From Thalassococcus profundi (lineage in GTDB: Bacteria > Pseudomonadota > Alphaproteobacteria > Rhodobacterales > Rhodobacteraceae), in the NCBI RefSeq assembly GCF_003344785.1, contig NZ_QPMK01000002.1:124001-188000 (forward strand): a stretch of 64,000 bases of DNA, read 5' to 3'. The notes below the pieces were generated by a model. The model was not told the origin of the DNA. It saw only the letters and a program-made list of their open reading frames with translations, and did no database searches. A program made the position numbers and the translations under genes. Of the stretch, positions 47,558-55,971 are shown piece after piece; positions within the stretch are counted from its first letter, which is position 1, and the number at the start of each line of letters is the position of its first letter.

Positions 47558-47576
47558 GGTGGGTTGAAAACCCACC
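47558..47576. repeat. GGTGGGTT-type hairpin repeat after sucB
   Basis: Perfect 8-bp inverted repeat GGTGGGTT / AACCCACC with GAA loop, starting two bases after the sucB stop, then CTACG. This 'GGTGGGTT...AACCCACCCTACG' form is, as I recall, a dispersed REP-like element of many proteobacterial intergenic regions. Confidence 0.55.
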
Positions 47577-47630
47577 CTACGCCCTGCCCGATCCTCGGGC
47601 GGGGCCAAAGCCAGTTTCGACAGGCCGAAT

Positions 47631-48176
47631 ATGTCAACGCCAGATAGCACCGCCCTCACCGCCCGCCGCGCCTTCGCCCCCAAGGGCTACGCGACGCTGG
47701 TCGACGTGGGGCTCGACCTCGACATGGTGTCGCCCTACCAGATCGCCTGCGGCAATCCCGACGGGCCGGTTTTGATAACCTACAACTACCTTGATGAGCC
47801 GACCGCGCGCAGCAACGCCCACCTGCTCAAGACGCTGGGCTACCTGCCCGACATGCTCTTCAACCGGGTGCTGGACCGCGCCCTCGGCGTGGCCGGAATG
47901 CAGCGCGCCGACCTCTACGTCACCCATGCCTTCCACGCCCTGCCGCCGAAGCGTTCCTCGACCGTGCCGCAGCGGCTGGTCGAGGAAAGTTTCGACGCCA
48001 TCACCCGCCACGAGATCGGCGACCGACCGGCGATCGCGCTCGGCAAATCCGCGGCGAAAGCCTGCAAACGCTTTGACATCCCGCATGTGGCGGTTTTCCA
48101 TCCCAGCGCGCGCGGCCTGACCATCGCGGAAAAGGCGCAGCGCATCGCCACGGCGCTGGCGCCCCACACCGCCTGA
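47631..48176 (+). CDS. Unknown protein with uracil-DNA-glycosylase-like motifs
   Basis: A 181-residue protein of no certain family. It ends with 'VAVFHPSARGLT' (HPSAR at 157-161), resembling motif B of uracil-DNA glycosylases, and has 'VTHAFHALPPKRSS' plus 'ALGKSAAKACKRF' (LGK.AAKA), like the preceding helix/strand in that superfamily. The first 50 residues, with 'GNPDGPVLITYNYLDE', lack a clear GxDPG motif A. The order of these blocks suits a divergent UDG-fold protein, but this is only a resemblance. Lies 75 bp after sucB, in operon orientation. Confidence 0.5.
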   Translation: MSTPDSTALTARRAFAPKGYATLVDVGLDLDMVSPYQIACGNPDGPVLITYNYLDEPTARSNAHLLKTLGYLPDMLFNRVLDRALGVAGMQRADLYVTHAFHALPPKRSSTVPQRLVEESFDAITRHEIGDRPAIALGKSAAKACKRFDIPHVAVFHPSARGLTIAEKAQRIATALAPHTA

Positions 48177-48191
48177 TCAGAGGATCCGACC

Positions 48192-48422
48192 ATGACCCAG
48201 CAACTGCTTGTCCGCTACGACAGCTTCGACCGCGCCGCTTTCGACGGGGATGCCGAGAACCGCAGCAACGCCGGGGTGTCGCTCCTGCAACTCTGGCGCG
48301 GCGACGGCAGTCACTGGGCGCTCTTCGGGATCAACGACGCCGACAAGGCGCGCGACTGGCTCGACAAGACCGCCGCCCTCGGGCACGGCCCGTCGGAACA
48401 CCACTTCCTGGAGACCGCATGA
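48192..48422 (+). CDS. Small hypothetical protein (76 residues)
   Basis: Starts MTQQLLVRYDSFDRAAFDGD and continues with Trp/Gly/His-rich 'WRGDGSHWALFGINDADKARDWLDK'. No family recognised; composition suits a small alpha/beta protein resembling antibiotic-biosynthesis-monooxygenase or YciI-like fragments, but without their motifs. Its stop overlaps the following MAPEG start by four bases. An AGAGGATCC leader precedes the ATG. Confidence 0.6.
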   Translation: MTQQLLVRYDSFDRAAFDGDAENRSNAGVSLLQLWRGDGSHWALFGINDADKARDWLDKTAALGHGPSEHHFLETA

Positions 48423-48814
48423 CGCCCGAGCTCACTGCCCTCACCTTCGCCGCCCTGCTGCAGGTCGTGCAATTCGCGACCTTCGCGATTCCCGCCAACC
48501 GCGAACTGGGCGTGGGCTATACCTCGTCGGCCCGCGACAGGCCCCCGTCGCGCGCGCTTTCCGACAGGACCGCCCGCCTGCAACGGGCGATGAACAACCA
48601 TTTCGAAGGGCTGATCCTCTTTTCCATCGCGGTGCTGGTCATCACCTTCTCGGACCAGGGCAGCCTCGTGACCGCCGCCTGCGCCGCGGCCTACCTCGTC
48701 GCCCGGGTGCTCTACATCCCGGCCTACTACTTCGGCTGGCGGCCCTGGCGGTCGCTGATCTGGTTCGTGGGCTTCGGCGCGACCGTCCTCATGCTTCTGG
48801 CGGCGCTCGTCTGA
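48419..48814 (+). CDS. MAPEG family membrane protein
   Basis: A 131-residue four-helix integral membrane protein of the MAPEG (membrane-associated eicosanoid/glutathione) superfamily. Signature 'RLQRAMNNHFEGLILFSIAVLV' contains the conserved Arg/Asn/Glu cluster; helices 'LTALTFAALLQVVQFATFAI', 'LVTAACAAAYLVARVLYIPAYYF' are visible. Glutathione-transferase or leukotriene-type functions are known in the family, but the role here is unknown. ATGA overlap with the small protein upstream. Confidence 0.85.
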   Translation: MTPELTALTFAALLQVVQFATFAIPANRELGVGYTSSARDRPPSRALSDRTARLQRAMNNHFEGLILFSIAVLVITFSDQGSLVTAACAAAYLVARVLYIPAYYFGWRPWRSLIWFVGFGATVLMLLAALV

Positions 48815-48818
48815 TGTG

Positions 48819-48885
48819 TCTCCGGTTTCAAAATACCTCGGGGGAGTCGCGCACCGCGCGACGGCGGCAGCGCCCCCTCCCCCTT
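48819..48885. repeat. Dispersed intergenic element (copy 3) before lpdA
   Basis: GGTTTCAAAATACCTCGGGGG is followed by GTCGCGCACCGCGCGAC-like arms and a C-run (CCCCCTCCCCC). It resembles the 9591 element in having a G5 run, a hairpin and C5 run, with different loop. Lies between the MAPEG and lpdA genes. Confidence 0.4.
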
Positions 48886-48904
48886 CATCGAAAGGACCAA
48901 ACTC

Positions 48905-50293
48905 ATGGCTAGTTACGACGTCATCGTCATCGGCTCCGGCCCCGGCGGCTACGTGGCCGCGATCCGCTGTGCCCAGCTGGGCCTGAAAACCGCATGCGTC
49001 GAAGGGCGCGAGACCCTGGGCGGCACCTGCCTCAACATCGGCTGCATCCCGTCCAAGGCGCTGCTGCACGCGACCCACCAGCTGCACGAGGCCGAGCACA
49101 ACTTCGCCAAGATGGGCCTCAAGGGCAAATCGCCCTCGGTCGACTGGAAGCAGATGCTGTCCTACAAGGACGAGGTTATCGGCCAGAACACCAAGGGCAT
49201 CGAGTTCCTGTTCAAGAAGAACAAGATCGACTGGCTCAAGGGCTGGGGATCGATCCCCGAGGCAGGGAAGGTCAAGGTCGGGGACGAGGTGCACGACGCC
49301 AAGAACATCATCATCGCCAGCGGCTCCGAACCCAGCAGCCTGCCGGGCGTGGAAATCGACGAGAAGGTCGTCGTGACCTCGACCGGCGCGCTGGAGCTGG
49401 GCAAGATCCCGAAAAAGATGGTGGTGATCGGCGCGGGCGTGATCGGGCTCGAGATGGGGTCCGTCTACGCCCGGCTCGGCGCCGAGGTGACGGTGGTGGA
49501 GTTCCTCGACACCATCACCCCCACGATGGACGGCGAGGTGCAGAAGAGCTTCCAGAAGCTGCTGCAGAAACAGGGGCTGAAATTTATCCTCGGGGCCGCG
49601 GTTCAGGGCGTGGAGGTCAGCAGATCCAAGGCCAAGGTCACCTACAAGCTGCGCAAGGACGACAGCGAGGAAACGCTCGACGCTGACACGGTTCTGGTCT
49701 CGACCGGCCGCAAGCCATTCACCGACGGTCTGGGTCTCGACGCGCTCGGGATCGAGATGACCGACCGCGGCCAGATCAGGACCGACGATCGCTGGCAGAC
49801 CAACGTCAAGGGCATCTACGCCATCGGCGACGCCATCGAAGGGCCGATGCTGGCCCACAAGGCCGAGGACGAAGGCATGGCCGCGGCCGAGGTGATCGCG
49901 GGCAAGCATGGCCACGTGAATTACGGTGTCATCCCCAGCGTCATCTACACCCATCCCGAGGTGGCCAGCGTCGGCCAGACCGAGGAAGAGCTCAAGAAGG
50001 CGGACCGCGCCTACAAGGTGGGCAAGTTCTCCTTCATGGGCAACGGCCGGGCCAAGGCGAACTTCGCCGCCGACGGCTTCGTCAAGATCCTCGCGGATAA
50101 GGAAACCGACCGCATCCTCGGCGCGCATATCATCGGGCCGATGGCCGGGGACCTCATCCACGAGATCTGCGTCGCGATGGAATTCGGCGCGGCGGCAGAG
50201 GATCTGGCGATGACCTGCCACGCGCATCCGACCTATTCCGAAGCGGTGCGCGAGGCGGCGCTTGCCTGCGGCGACGGTCCGATCCACATGTGA
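48905..50293 (+). CDS. lpdA: Dihydrolipoyl dehydrogenase (E3 of 2-oxoglutarate dehydrogenase)
   Basis: A 462-residue FAD flavoprotein that reoxidises lipoyl groups of sucB. FAD motif [11 protein letters not shown] (10-20); redox cysteines Cys42 and Cys47 in '[13 protein letters not shown]'; NAD motif '[17 protein letters not shown]'; catalytic His441-Glu446 pair in '[10 protein letters not shown]'. Operon-encoded, so likely specific to the oxoglutarate complex. It is the last gene of the TCA operon. Confidence 0.98.
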   Translation: MASYDVIVIGSGPGGYVAAIRCAQLGLKTACVEGRETLGGTCLNIGCIPSKALLHATHQLHEAEHNFAKMGLKGKSPSVDWKQMLSYKDEVIGQNTKGIEFLFKKNKIDWLKGWGSIPEAGKVKVGDEVHDAKNIIIASGSEPSSLPGVEIDEKVVVTSTGALELGKIPKKMVVIGAGVIGLEMGSVYARLGAEVTVVEFLDTITPTMDGEVQKSFQKLLQKQGLKFILGAAVQGVEVSRSKAKVTYKLRKDDSEETLDADTVLVSTGRKPFTDGLGLDALGIEMTDRGQIRTDDRWQTNVKGIYAIGDAIEGPMLAHKAEDEGMAAAEVIAGKHGHVNYGVIPSVIYTHPEVASVGQTEEELKKADRAYKVGKFSFMGNGRAKANFAADGFVKILADKETDRILGAHIIGPMAGDLIHEICVAMEFGAAAEDLAMTCHAHPTYSEAVREAALACGDGPIHM

Positions 50294-50313
50294 GCGCCGC
50301 GTCGGGGCGGGTG

Positions 50314-50407
50314 CGTTTTCCTTGAGGAAAACGGATCGGAAAATTCGAATTTTCCGATCAAGGATGACCCGTCATCCTTGCCAAGAGTTTTCGTGAAAAC
50401 TCTTGGC
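50314..50407. repeat. Four abutting perfect hairpins after lpdA
   Basis: Four inverted repeats stand end to end with no bases between: CGTTTTCC..GGAAAACG (50314-50333, loop TTGA); a 26-bp perfect palindrome centred on TTCGAA (50334-50359); AAGGATGAC/GTCATCCTT (50360-50379, loop CC); and GCCAAGAGTTTT/AAAACTCTTGGC (50380-50407, loop CGTG). It lies between the convergent lpdA and PPOX genes. No U tract follows either side, so simple rho-independent termination is unlikely. Confidence 0.85.
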
Positions 50408-50469
50408 CGCCGCGCCGGTGACATGCGTCAGACCCTCCCGGGACGGGCCGGCACCGCGCCCTCCCCGGT

Positions 50470-51072
50470 TTACCAGAGCGTTTGCGCCGCGCGGTCCGGA
50501 TAGCTCGTGTCCCAGTCCGTCGCGTCGATCTCGCCCTCGGTCATTTCAGACAGGATATCACCAAGGCTCGGCACGCCGTCACTATCGTCGCGCCGCCAGA
50601 GCCCCGAGCGCAGCAGCGCCTTGGGACATTGCGCATAGACCTCGCCCACCTCGATCACCATCACCGTGGCGGGCTGGGTCTTGCGCTGCACGAACCGCGC
50701 GCGCATCTCCGCATCGTCGGTCAGCGCCGCGCGGCCGTTCACCCGCACCACCACGTTTTCGCCCGGCACCATGAACATCAGCGACACGCGCCCGTCGGTC
50801 ACGATATTGCGCAGGGAATCCAGCCGGTTGTTGCCGCGCCAGTCCGGCATCAGCAGCGTGCCGGGGTCCAGGATCTCGACCACCGGGCCGTCGTCGCCGC
50901 GCGGCGTGCCGTCGGTGCCGCTGTCGCCCACCGTGCTCAGGACGCAGAACCGCGACGCTTCGATCCAGCGCCGGTACATCGGGGTGATGCGCTTGGCCAC
51001 CTTGCGGATCGCCGCCTCCGACGCCTCGCCGTACAGCGCCTCGAGCACCGCGATATCGTCAATCTTTCGCAT
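50470..51072 (-). CDS. Pyridoxamine 5'-phosphate oxidase-like FMN protein
   Basis: A 200-residue split-barrel flavoprotein of the MSMEG_1061-type PPOX family. 'FCVLSTVGDSGTDGTPRGDDGPVV', 'LLMPDWRGNNRLDSLRNIVTDGRVSLMFMVPG' and 'VVRVNGRAALTDD' are the barrel and FMN-binding blocks. Substrate unknown; F420 or FMN oxidation-reduction is possible. The ATG overlaps the plsC 3' end by 14 bases, placing it at the end of the ftsE-ftsX-plsC operon. Confidence 0.87.
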   Translation of the reverse strand: MRKIDDIAVLEALYGEASEAAIRKVAKRITPMYRRWIEASRFCVLSTVGDSGTDGTPRGDDGPVVEILDPGTLLMPDWRGNNRLDSLRNIVTDGRVSLMFMVPGENVVVRVNGRAALTDDAEMRARFVQRKTQPATVMVIEVGEVYAQCPKALLRSGLWRRDDSDGVPSLGDILSEMTEGEIDATDWDTSYPDRAAQTLW

Positions 51073-51793
51073 GAAATCCCGCCTCCGCGTTGAGCCTGTC
51101 CGAGGCCGTTTCTATCTGCTCCTCGAGCAGCGAAAGAAAGGCGCGCGGATCCATCCCCGCCTTGATCCGCGGCAGGAATTCGACCACCGCCAGTCCCGGT
51201 TTGCGATAGATACCGCGTTTCGGCCAGAAGAGGCCGACGTTGGTAGCCACCGGCACGCAATCCTGGCCCAGCTGATCGTAGAGCACCGCCGTACCGACCT
51301 TGTAGGGCGCCTTGACGCCCGGGGCGGTGCGGGTGCCCTGCGGATAGATGATCAGCTGGCCGGGATGGTCGGCGCCGTCGCGCACCGCCTCCACCATCTG
51401 CTTGATCGCCTTGCCGCGCTTGCCGCGGTCGACCGGAATGCACCCGATGCGCAGACCGTACTGCCCGACGATGGGCGACCACATCAGCAGGCGCTTCATG
51501 ATGAACCGGCCGGCGGGCAGGGCGCTGAAGACCACGAAGACGTCGAAGAAGCTCTGGTGTTTCGAGGCCACGAGGCAGGCATCGGTGGGCGGCGTACCGC
51601 GCACTTCGCTGCGCAACCCGATCATCCAGGCCGCCGACCAGCGCACGTAGCGGCAGACGCTGGAACAGGCCACCCAGGCGCCGCGCCGCGACACCAGTGC
51701 CCAGGGGAAAAGCAGGATGCCGACCACCGCGATCGACACGTAGACGTTGACGATGAAGATCAGCGACCGGACCCATTGCACCGCATATGCCAT
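51059..51793 (-). CDS. plsC: 1-acyl-sn-glycerol-3-phosphate acyltransferase
   Basis: A 244-residue membrane acyltransferase making phosphatidic acid. The HX4D motif is His79-Asp84 ('KHQSFFD'), and motif III is 'YPQGTRT'. N-terminal 'SLIFIVNVYVSIAVVGILLFPWALV' is the membrane anchor. Start at 51793, with TGATG overlap with the ftsX stop, is preferred to a longer frame. This lipid gene following ftsEX couples division and membrane synthesis in the operon only by position. Confidence 0.93.
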   Translation of the reverse strand: MAYAVQWVRSLIFIVNVYVSIAVVGILLFPWALVSRRGAWVACSSVCRYVRWSAAWMIGLRSEVRGTPPTDACLVASKHQSFFDVFVVFSALPAGRFIMKRLLMWSPIVGQYGLRIGCIPVDRGKRGKAIKQMVEAVRDGADHPGQLIIYPQGTRTAPGVKAPYKVGTAVLYDQLGQDCVPVATNVGLFWPKRGIYRKPGLAVVEFLPRIKAGMDPRAFLSLLEEQIETASDRLNAEAGFHAKD

Positions 51794-52698
51794 CAGGCCA
51801 ACTCCTCGAGAACGCGGCGCGCGGCCATTTGCGTGGACAGGAACGCCACACCGGCGGCCATCGGCGGCACCAGCAGCGGAATGATCCAATGCCAGCCCTC
51901 GAACCGCAGCCCGGTAAGGAAACCGCCGGTCTCTCCGCCCGAGGGCATGAGCAGGATCGCCACCAGCCCCAGCGCCGCGCCGGTCGCCGCCCCGCCGAAG
52001 GCGCGCAGGGTAAAGCGCCGGACGAAGGCGCCGGCAATATAGGCATCGGTCGCCCCCACCAGCCGCAGCACCGCGATGACCTGCGCGTTGGCCGCCAGCG
52101 CCGCGTTGGCTGCCAGCGTCACCATCGCGCCCGTGGCCAGTGCGATGAGCGTGATCGACACCCAGCCCAGAAACCGCAGCCGGTCCGCCGCCGCGATCAG
52201 CGGCCGCCGCCAGCGGGTGTGATCGTCGAGCACCGCGCCCGGCACCTCGGCCGAGAGCCGCAGCCGCAGGCCCGCAGCGTCATAGCCCGCGTCGGTTTCG
52301 ATCACGTCGATCAGCTGCGGCACCGGCAGGTCGGCCACCGGCAGGTCCGGGCCGAACCACGGCGCCAGCAGCGCCTGCTGTTCGTCGTCGCTGAGCGCGC
52401 GGGCATCGGCAATTCCGGGCGTCGTCTGCAGGACCCGCAGCGCCGCCGCGGTCTGCGCCGCCATCTGTTCCGCCGGGGCCGAGATCCGCACCGTCGAGGA
52501 CCGCGCCAGCGCCTCGCCCCAGCTGTCCGCCAGCCGCCCCGCTGCCAGCGACAGGGCGAGCGCAAAGACCGCGAGAAAGGCCATCGCCGCCGCGGTGAAC
52601 AGCGTCAGCCGCACGGTGAAGCCGGCGGGCGGCACCACCCGGTCGGCGCCCGCATCGGTCTTGAGCAGGCGTTTCAGCGTCGCGAGATCGGGTTTCAT
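51793..52698 (-). CDS. ftsX: Cell division protein FtsX
   Basis: A 301-residue four-helix membrane partner of FtsE, transmitting ATP hydrolysis to periplasmic peptidoglycan hydrolases. N-terminal cytoplasmic segment, first helix 'TLFTAAAMAFLAVFALALSL' (about 31-50), large periplasmic loop (about 52-165) and three C-terminal helices with 'LVGATDAYIAGAFVRRF'. ATG overlaps the ftsE stop (ATGA). The periplasmic loop lacks an obvious EnvC-binding motif, but this is rarely conserved. Confidence 0.9.
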   Translation of the reverse strand: MKPDLATLKRLLKTDAGADRVVPPAGFTVRLTLFTAAAMAFLAVFALALSLAAGRLADSWGEALARSSTVRISAPAEQMAAQTAAALRVLQTTPGIADARALSDDEQQALLAPWFGPDLPVADLPVPQLIDVIETDAGYDAAGLRLRLSAEVPGAVLDDHTRWRRPLIAAADRLRFLGWVSITLIALATGAMVTLAANAALAANAQVIAVLRLVGATDAYIAGAFVRRFTLRAFGGAATGAALGLVAILLMPSGGETGGFLTGLRFEGWHWIIPLLVPPMAAGVAFLSTQMAARRVLEELA

Positions 52699-53372
52699 AG
52701 GTCCGCTCCCGCCAGTTGCAGGCGCCGCTGCGAAATCCGCAGCACCCGTGCCTGCACCTGCGCCTTGGCGGCGCGGATGAGGCTCAGGTCATGCGTGGCG
52801 ATCATGATGGTCTTGCCCATGCGGTTGAGCTCCACCAGTAGCCGCAGCAGCCGCTGCGACATCTCCCAGTCGACGTTGCCGGTGGGTTCGTCCGCCAGGA
52901 TCACTTCGGGCGACAGGATCAGCGCGCGGGCCAGCGCCGCACGCTGGCGTTCGCCGCCCGACAGCTCCGGCGGCAGCGCATGGGCACGGTTGGTCAGCCC
53001 CACCCAGGTCATCAGCTCTGCGAGGTTCTCCTGCTCGTCGGGGCTGGCCTGGCCCGACGCGATCAGCGGCAGCGCCACGTTTTCGTCCACCGGCAGGTGA
53101 TCGAGGAACTGGCAGTCCTGGTGGACCACGCCGATCCGCCGCCGCGCAAGCGCGATGGCATCGCGGTCCATCTGCGTAACGTCCCGGTCGAACAGCCGCA
53201 GGTGTCCTCCGGTGGGTCGCAGCGCGCCGTAGCAGAGCTTCAGAAAGGTTGTCTTTCCCGCGCCGCTGGGGCCGGTGAGAAAGTGAAAGGACCCCGGCGC
53301 CAGCTTGAGCGAGATGTCGGTCAAAAGCTCGCCCCCGCCATAGCTGTAGGCCACGTTTTCCAGCTCGATCAC
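52695..53372 (-). CDS. ftsE: Cell division ATP-binding protein FtsE
   Basis: A 225-residue ABC ATPase. Walker A is GPSGAGKT (34-41); the signature is 'LSGGERQRAALARAL'; Walker B is 'PEVILADEPTGN', with switch His in 'MIATHDL'. Good match to FtsE length (222 in E. coli). I choose the GTG at 53372 ('VIELENVAYSYGGGEL'), as the ATG 51 bases upstream would add a low-complexity 17-residue start. First gene of ftsE-ftsX-plsC-PPOX. Confidence 0.92.
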   Translation of the reverse strand: MIELENVAYSYGGGELLTDISLKLAPGSFHFLTGPSGAGKTTFLKLCYGALRPTGGHLRLFDRDVTQMDRDAIALARRRIGVVHQDCQFLDHLPVDENVALPLIASGQASPDEQENLAELMTWVGLTNRAHALPPELSGGERQRAALARALILSPEVILADEPTGNVDWEMSQRLLRLLVELNRMGKTIMIATHDLSLIRAAKAQVQARVLRISQRRLQLAGADL

Positions 53373-53537
53373 ACCTGCACCGCCCCGCCCCGGTTTCCGA
53401 CTTGCCTTGTTGTGCAGCAGCATCGCACCGGATTCAATGCAAGGCTCCCGGATATTGGCCTTTTCCAAGCCTGCAGCGCAGCTTATGGTGGCTTCAGAGG
53501 TCCGAGCGGGACACAAAAGGCGATACAGGGTGGCAAG

Positions 53538-54452
53538 ATGCGGCTGATATGCCCGAATTGCAGCGCGCAATACGAGGTTCCGTCCGAGGTCATTCCGACC
53601 GGCGGACGCGATGTTCAATGCTCCAACTGCGGGAACACCTGGTTCCAGAACCACCCCGACGACGATCCGGTCCTGGCCGAGGAGCTGAACCAGCCGGTGC
53701 CCGATGCCGAATGGCAGCCCGAAATCGAAGAGGCGGAGCCGGAACCCGATCCGGACATCGCCGCGCGACCTGAACCGGCCGCGGCTCCCGAACCGGAACC
53801 GGCGGCCGAACGGCCCCCTGCCGACGCCGAACCGGTGCGCCGGCGCGAACTCGATCCGTCGATTGCCGACGTGCTGCGCGAAGAGGCCGAGATCGAGGCG
53901 CGCGCCCGGGCCGCGGAAAGCGGCAGCCTGGAAAGCCAGCCCGAGCTGGGATTGCAGGCGCCCGACGAAGACGAGGCCGCCCGCCGCGCCCGCGAGGCCC
54001 GCGAGCGCATGGCGCGGATGCGCAGCGCTCAGACCGAGACTCCGCCGCCGCCTGCCGCCGCTGCCGCTGCCGCAGCCGCCAGTTCCCGGCGCGAGCTGCT
54101 GCCCGATATCGACGAAATCAACCAGACCCTGCGGTCCTCGTCCGAGCGCCGCGCGGTTGAAACCCCGCAGGGCCGCGCCCCGATCCAGGACACCGGCGGT
54201 GGCTTTGGCCGCGGCTTCGTTACCGTCCTGGTGATCGTCATCCTGCTGGCGACGCTCTATGTCTTCGCCCCGCGCCTCGCGGCCATGGTGCCCGCGCTCG
54301 AAGCGCCGCTCGGCGCCTATACGGAGGCGGTCGACGGCGCGCGGCTCTGGCTTGACCGGCAGGTCACCGGCCTGCTCACATCGCTGGACGGGATGAGCTC
54401 CGAAGCAGCGCCAGAAACCGAAGCGGACATCGCACCGCAGGATGGCAGCTAG
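53538..54452 (+). CDS. Zinc-ribbon membrane-anchored protein (MJ0042 type)
   Basis: A 304-residue protein. The N-terminal ribbon has Cys5, Cys8, Cys28 and Cys31 (CPNC...CSNC) with 'AQYEVPSEVIPTGGRDVQCSN', typical of the MJ0042 zinc-ribbon domain. Residues about 40-190 are a low-complexity, Pro/Glu/Arg/Ala-rich charged region, followed by one hydrophobic helix ('GFVTVLVIVILLATLYVFAP') and a short exterior tail. Single membrane anchor with an exposed or cytoplasmic zinc ribbon. Divergent from ftsE; function unknown, though such genes often sit beside ftsEX in this group. Confidence 0.85.
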   Translation: MRLICPNCSAQYEVPSEVIPTGGRDVQCSNCGNTWFQNHPDDDPVLAEELNQPVPDAEWQPEIEEAEPEPDPDIAARPEPAAAPEPEPAAERPPADAEPVRRRELDPSIADVLREEAEIEARARAAESGSLESQPELGLQAPDEDEAARRAREARERMARMRSAQTETPPPPAAAAAAAAASSRRELLPDIDEINQTLRSSSERRAVETPQGRAPIQDTGGGFGRGFVTVLVIVILLATLYVFAPRLAAMVPALEAPLGAYTEAVDGARLWLDRQVTGLLTSLDGMSSEAAPETEADIAPQDGS

Positions 54453-54467
54453 GGCGGCCGGTACGCG

Positions 54468-54812
54468 CTACCGGATCGTCAGGGTCAGGCGAAAGGTCTC
54501 GGCCCCCGGCCTGCGAAAGAGCTGGAACACCCTCACCTGGTAGCTTTGCGCCCGTGTGCGAAAGCTGAAATCCTCCTGGCAGTCGACGATGCCGCCGACC
54601 GTAAAGCAGGTGTTGTCGCTGCCCGAAAGCTGAAGCCGCGCGGTCTGGCCATTGCCTGACCCGAAGCTGAAGCACAGCGGCGCGCCGTCCGAAACCTGTC
54701 CAGTGACGGACCCGGACACCGCACCGCGGTCGAACCGGATCTCGGAACAGGCCTGGGCGGCGGCTTGTCCGGCCCAGAGCGTCAGTGCGGCGGCGATCAG
54801 AAGGGATTTCAT
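54468..54812 (-). CDS. Small exported protein with four cysteines
   Basis: A 114-residue protein: signal peptide (MKSLLIAAALTLWAGQAAAQA), then a Ser/Gly/Asp-rich body with four Cys (ACSEI, LCFSF, TCFTV, DCQED) that could form two disulfides in the periplasm. No family recognised. GGAGAT ribosome site before the ATG at 54812 supports that start over one seven codons upstream. Ends 15 bp from the zinc-ribbon gene, convergent. Confidence 0.7.
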   Translation of the reverse strand: MKSLLIAAALTLWAGQAAAQACSEIRFDRGAVSGSVTGQVSDGAPLCFSFGSGNGQTARLQLSGSDNTCFTVGGIVDCQEDFSFRTRAQSYQVRVFQLFRRPGAETFRLTLTIR

Positions 54813-54915
54813 CGGCAATCTCCTTTGTGGCAATGACCGCAGCCTAGCATCCCGCGCGCGCCCTGCCGACAGGATTCATGCGGCGCCCTGCACGCTCCCG
54901 AAGGCGGCGGCCCGA

Positions 54916-54947
54916 CAAAAGAAAGCCCCGGACCGACGGCCCGGGGC
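54916..54947 (-). terminator. Rho-independent terminator of the MBL-fold gene
   Basis: Minus-strand stem GCCCCGG / CCGGGGC (54941-54947 and 54925-54931 in plus coordinates) with a nine-base loop, followed by TTTCTTTT. 28 bp downstream of the stop. Confidence 0.85.
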
Positions 54948-54974
54948 GTTCCCCCTTTCCGGCTGACCGAAAAG

Positions 54975-55751
54975 TCAGGACATCTCGTACCAGTCGCCCA
55001 TCTTGACCTCGATATCGCCTTCCAGCATCGACGCGAATTCCGCCGGGTCCTGGGTGCCACCGTCGCGGCCGCGGTAATGGTAGGGATAGACGTAGGTCGG
55101 CGCGAATTCCGCCACGGCCGATGCAGCGGCTTCGGCATCCATGGTGAAGGGCAGGTTCATGCAGACGAAGGCCAGGTCGATGTTCTCCAGCGCGCGCATT
55201 TCGGGGATGTCCTCGGTATCGCCCGAAATGTAGACGCGGAAGCCGTCGAAGCTCAGCACATAGCCGTTGTCGCGGCCTTCGGGGTGAAAGTTCTTGCGCT
55301 CTTCGGTCAGGTTGTAGGCCGGGATCGCGTCGATGGTCAGGCCCGCCAGTTCGGTGCCGTCGCCGTTGGCGAGGCTGGTGGTCTTCGCCTTCACCTCTTC
55401 GGCCATCATGTCGTAGACCGCCGGGTTGGCGACCAGCTGGGTGTCCTCTCCGACCAGTGCGGCCAGCGTTTCGGCATTGTAATGGTCGCCGTGTTCGTGG
55501 GTGATCAGGATCATGTCCGGCGCCGGGAAGTCCCCGTATTGCCCGGCATCGCCGACCGGATCGACATAGATCACGCCCAACGGTGTCTCCATCACGAAAG
55601 ACGCGTGGCTGATCGGATGTACGGTGATCGCGCCGGCGGGGGTTTCGAACATGTCTCCTCCGTGGGCCGCGGCGCGGGCGGTGAACGGCAGGAGCGTGAC
55701 GGTGCCCGCGGCGGCGGCGCCCGTCAGGAAAGTCCGGCGAGTCGGGGTCAT
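54975..55751 (-). CDS. Tat-exported metal-dependent hydrolase, MBL fold (UlaG-like)
   Basis: A 258-residue metallo-beta-lactamase-fold protein. Twin-arginine signal 'TRRTFLTGAAAAG' (5-17) implies folded export. Metal site 'ILITHEHGDHYNAETL' gives HEHGDH at 85-90; further His/Asp in 'YISGDTEDIPEM' and 'YPYHYRG'. The order of motifs resembles the UlaG-like class, which acts on small phosphoesters or lactones; the true substrate is unknown. AAAAGGAGA upstream of the ATG. Monocistronic. Confidence 0.85.
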   Translation of the reverse strand: MTPTRRTFLTGAAAAGTVTLLPFTARAAAHGGDMFETPAGAITVHPISHASFVMETPLGVIYVDPVGDAGQYGDFPAPDMILITHEHGDHYNAETLAALVGEDTQLVANPAVYDMMAEEVKAKTTSLANGDGTELAGLTIDAIPAYNLTEERKNFHPEGRDNGYVLSFDGFRVYISGDTEDIPEMRALENIDLAFVCMNLPFTMDAEAAASAVAEFAPTYVYPYHYRGRDGGTQDPAEFASMLEGDIEVKMGDWYEMS

Positions 55752-55868
55752 GGGGGTCTCCTTTTCATGATCTCTGTCTGGCAGGGCAGATAGGCCGGGC
55801 CGGCGGCCTGTCCAATGCCGCGTGCCGGCGTCAACGACCTGCTGCGGCGTGACCTATCCGGCTCTGGA

Positions 55869-55898
55869 TTGCCATTTGTTTCCAGAATGGGTCATAAT
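55869..55898 (+). promoter_or_regulatory. Promoter of the KpsT/KpsE pair
   Basis: TTGCCA (55869-55874) and CATAAT (55893-55898) with 18-base spacing; five of six matches in each box. The predicted start is near 55905, giving a leader of about 67 nt before the ATG. Confidence 0.65.
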
Positions 55899-55971
55899 AT
55901 CAACAAAGTTGGTGCTTAGGTCAGAGCCAAGCCCTAATCCGGGGTATAGTGTCAGTGCCAAAGGGCCGGGT

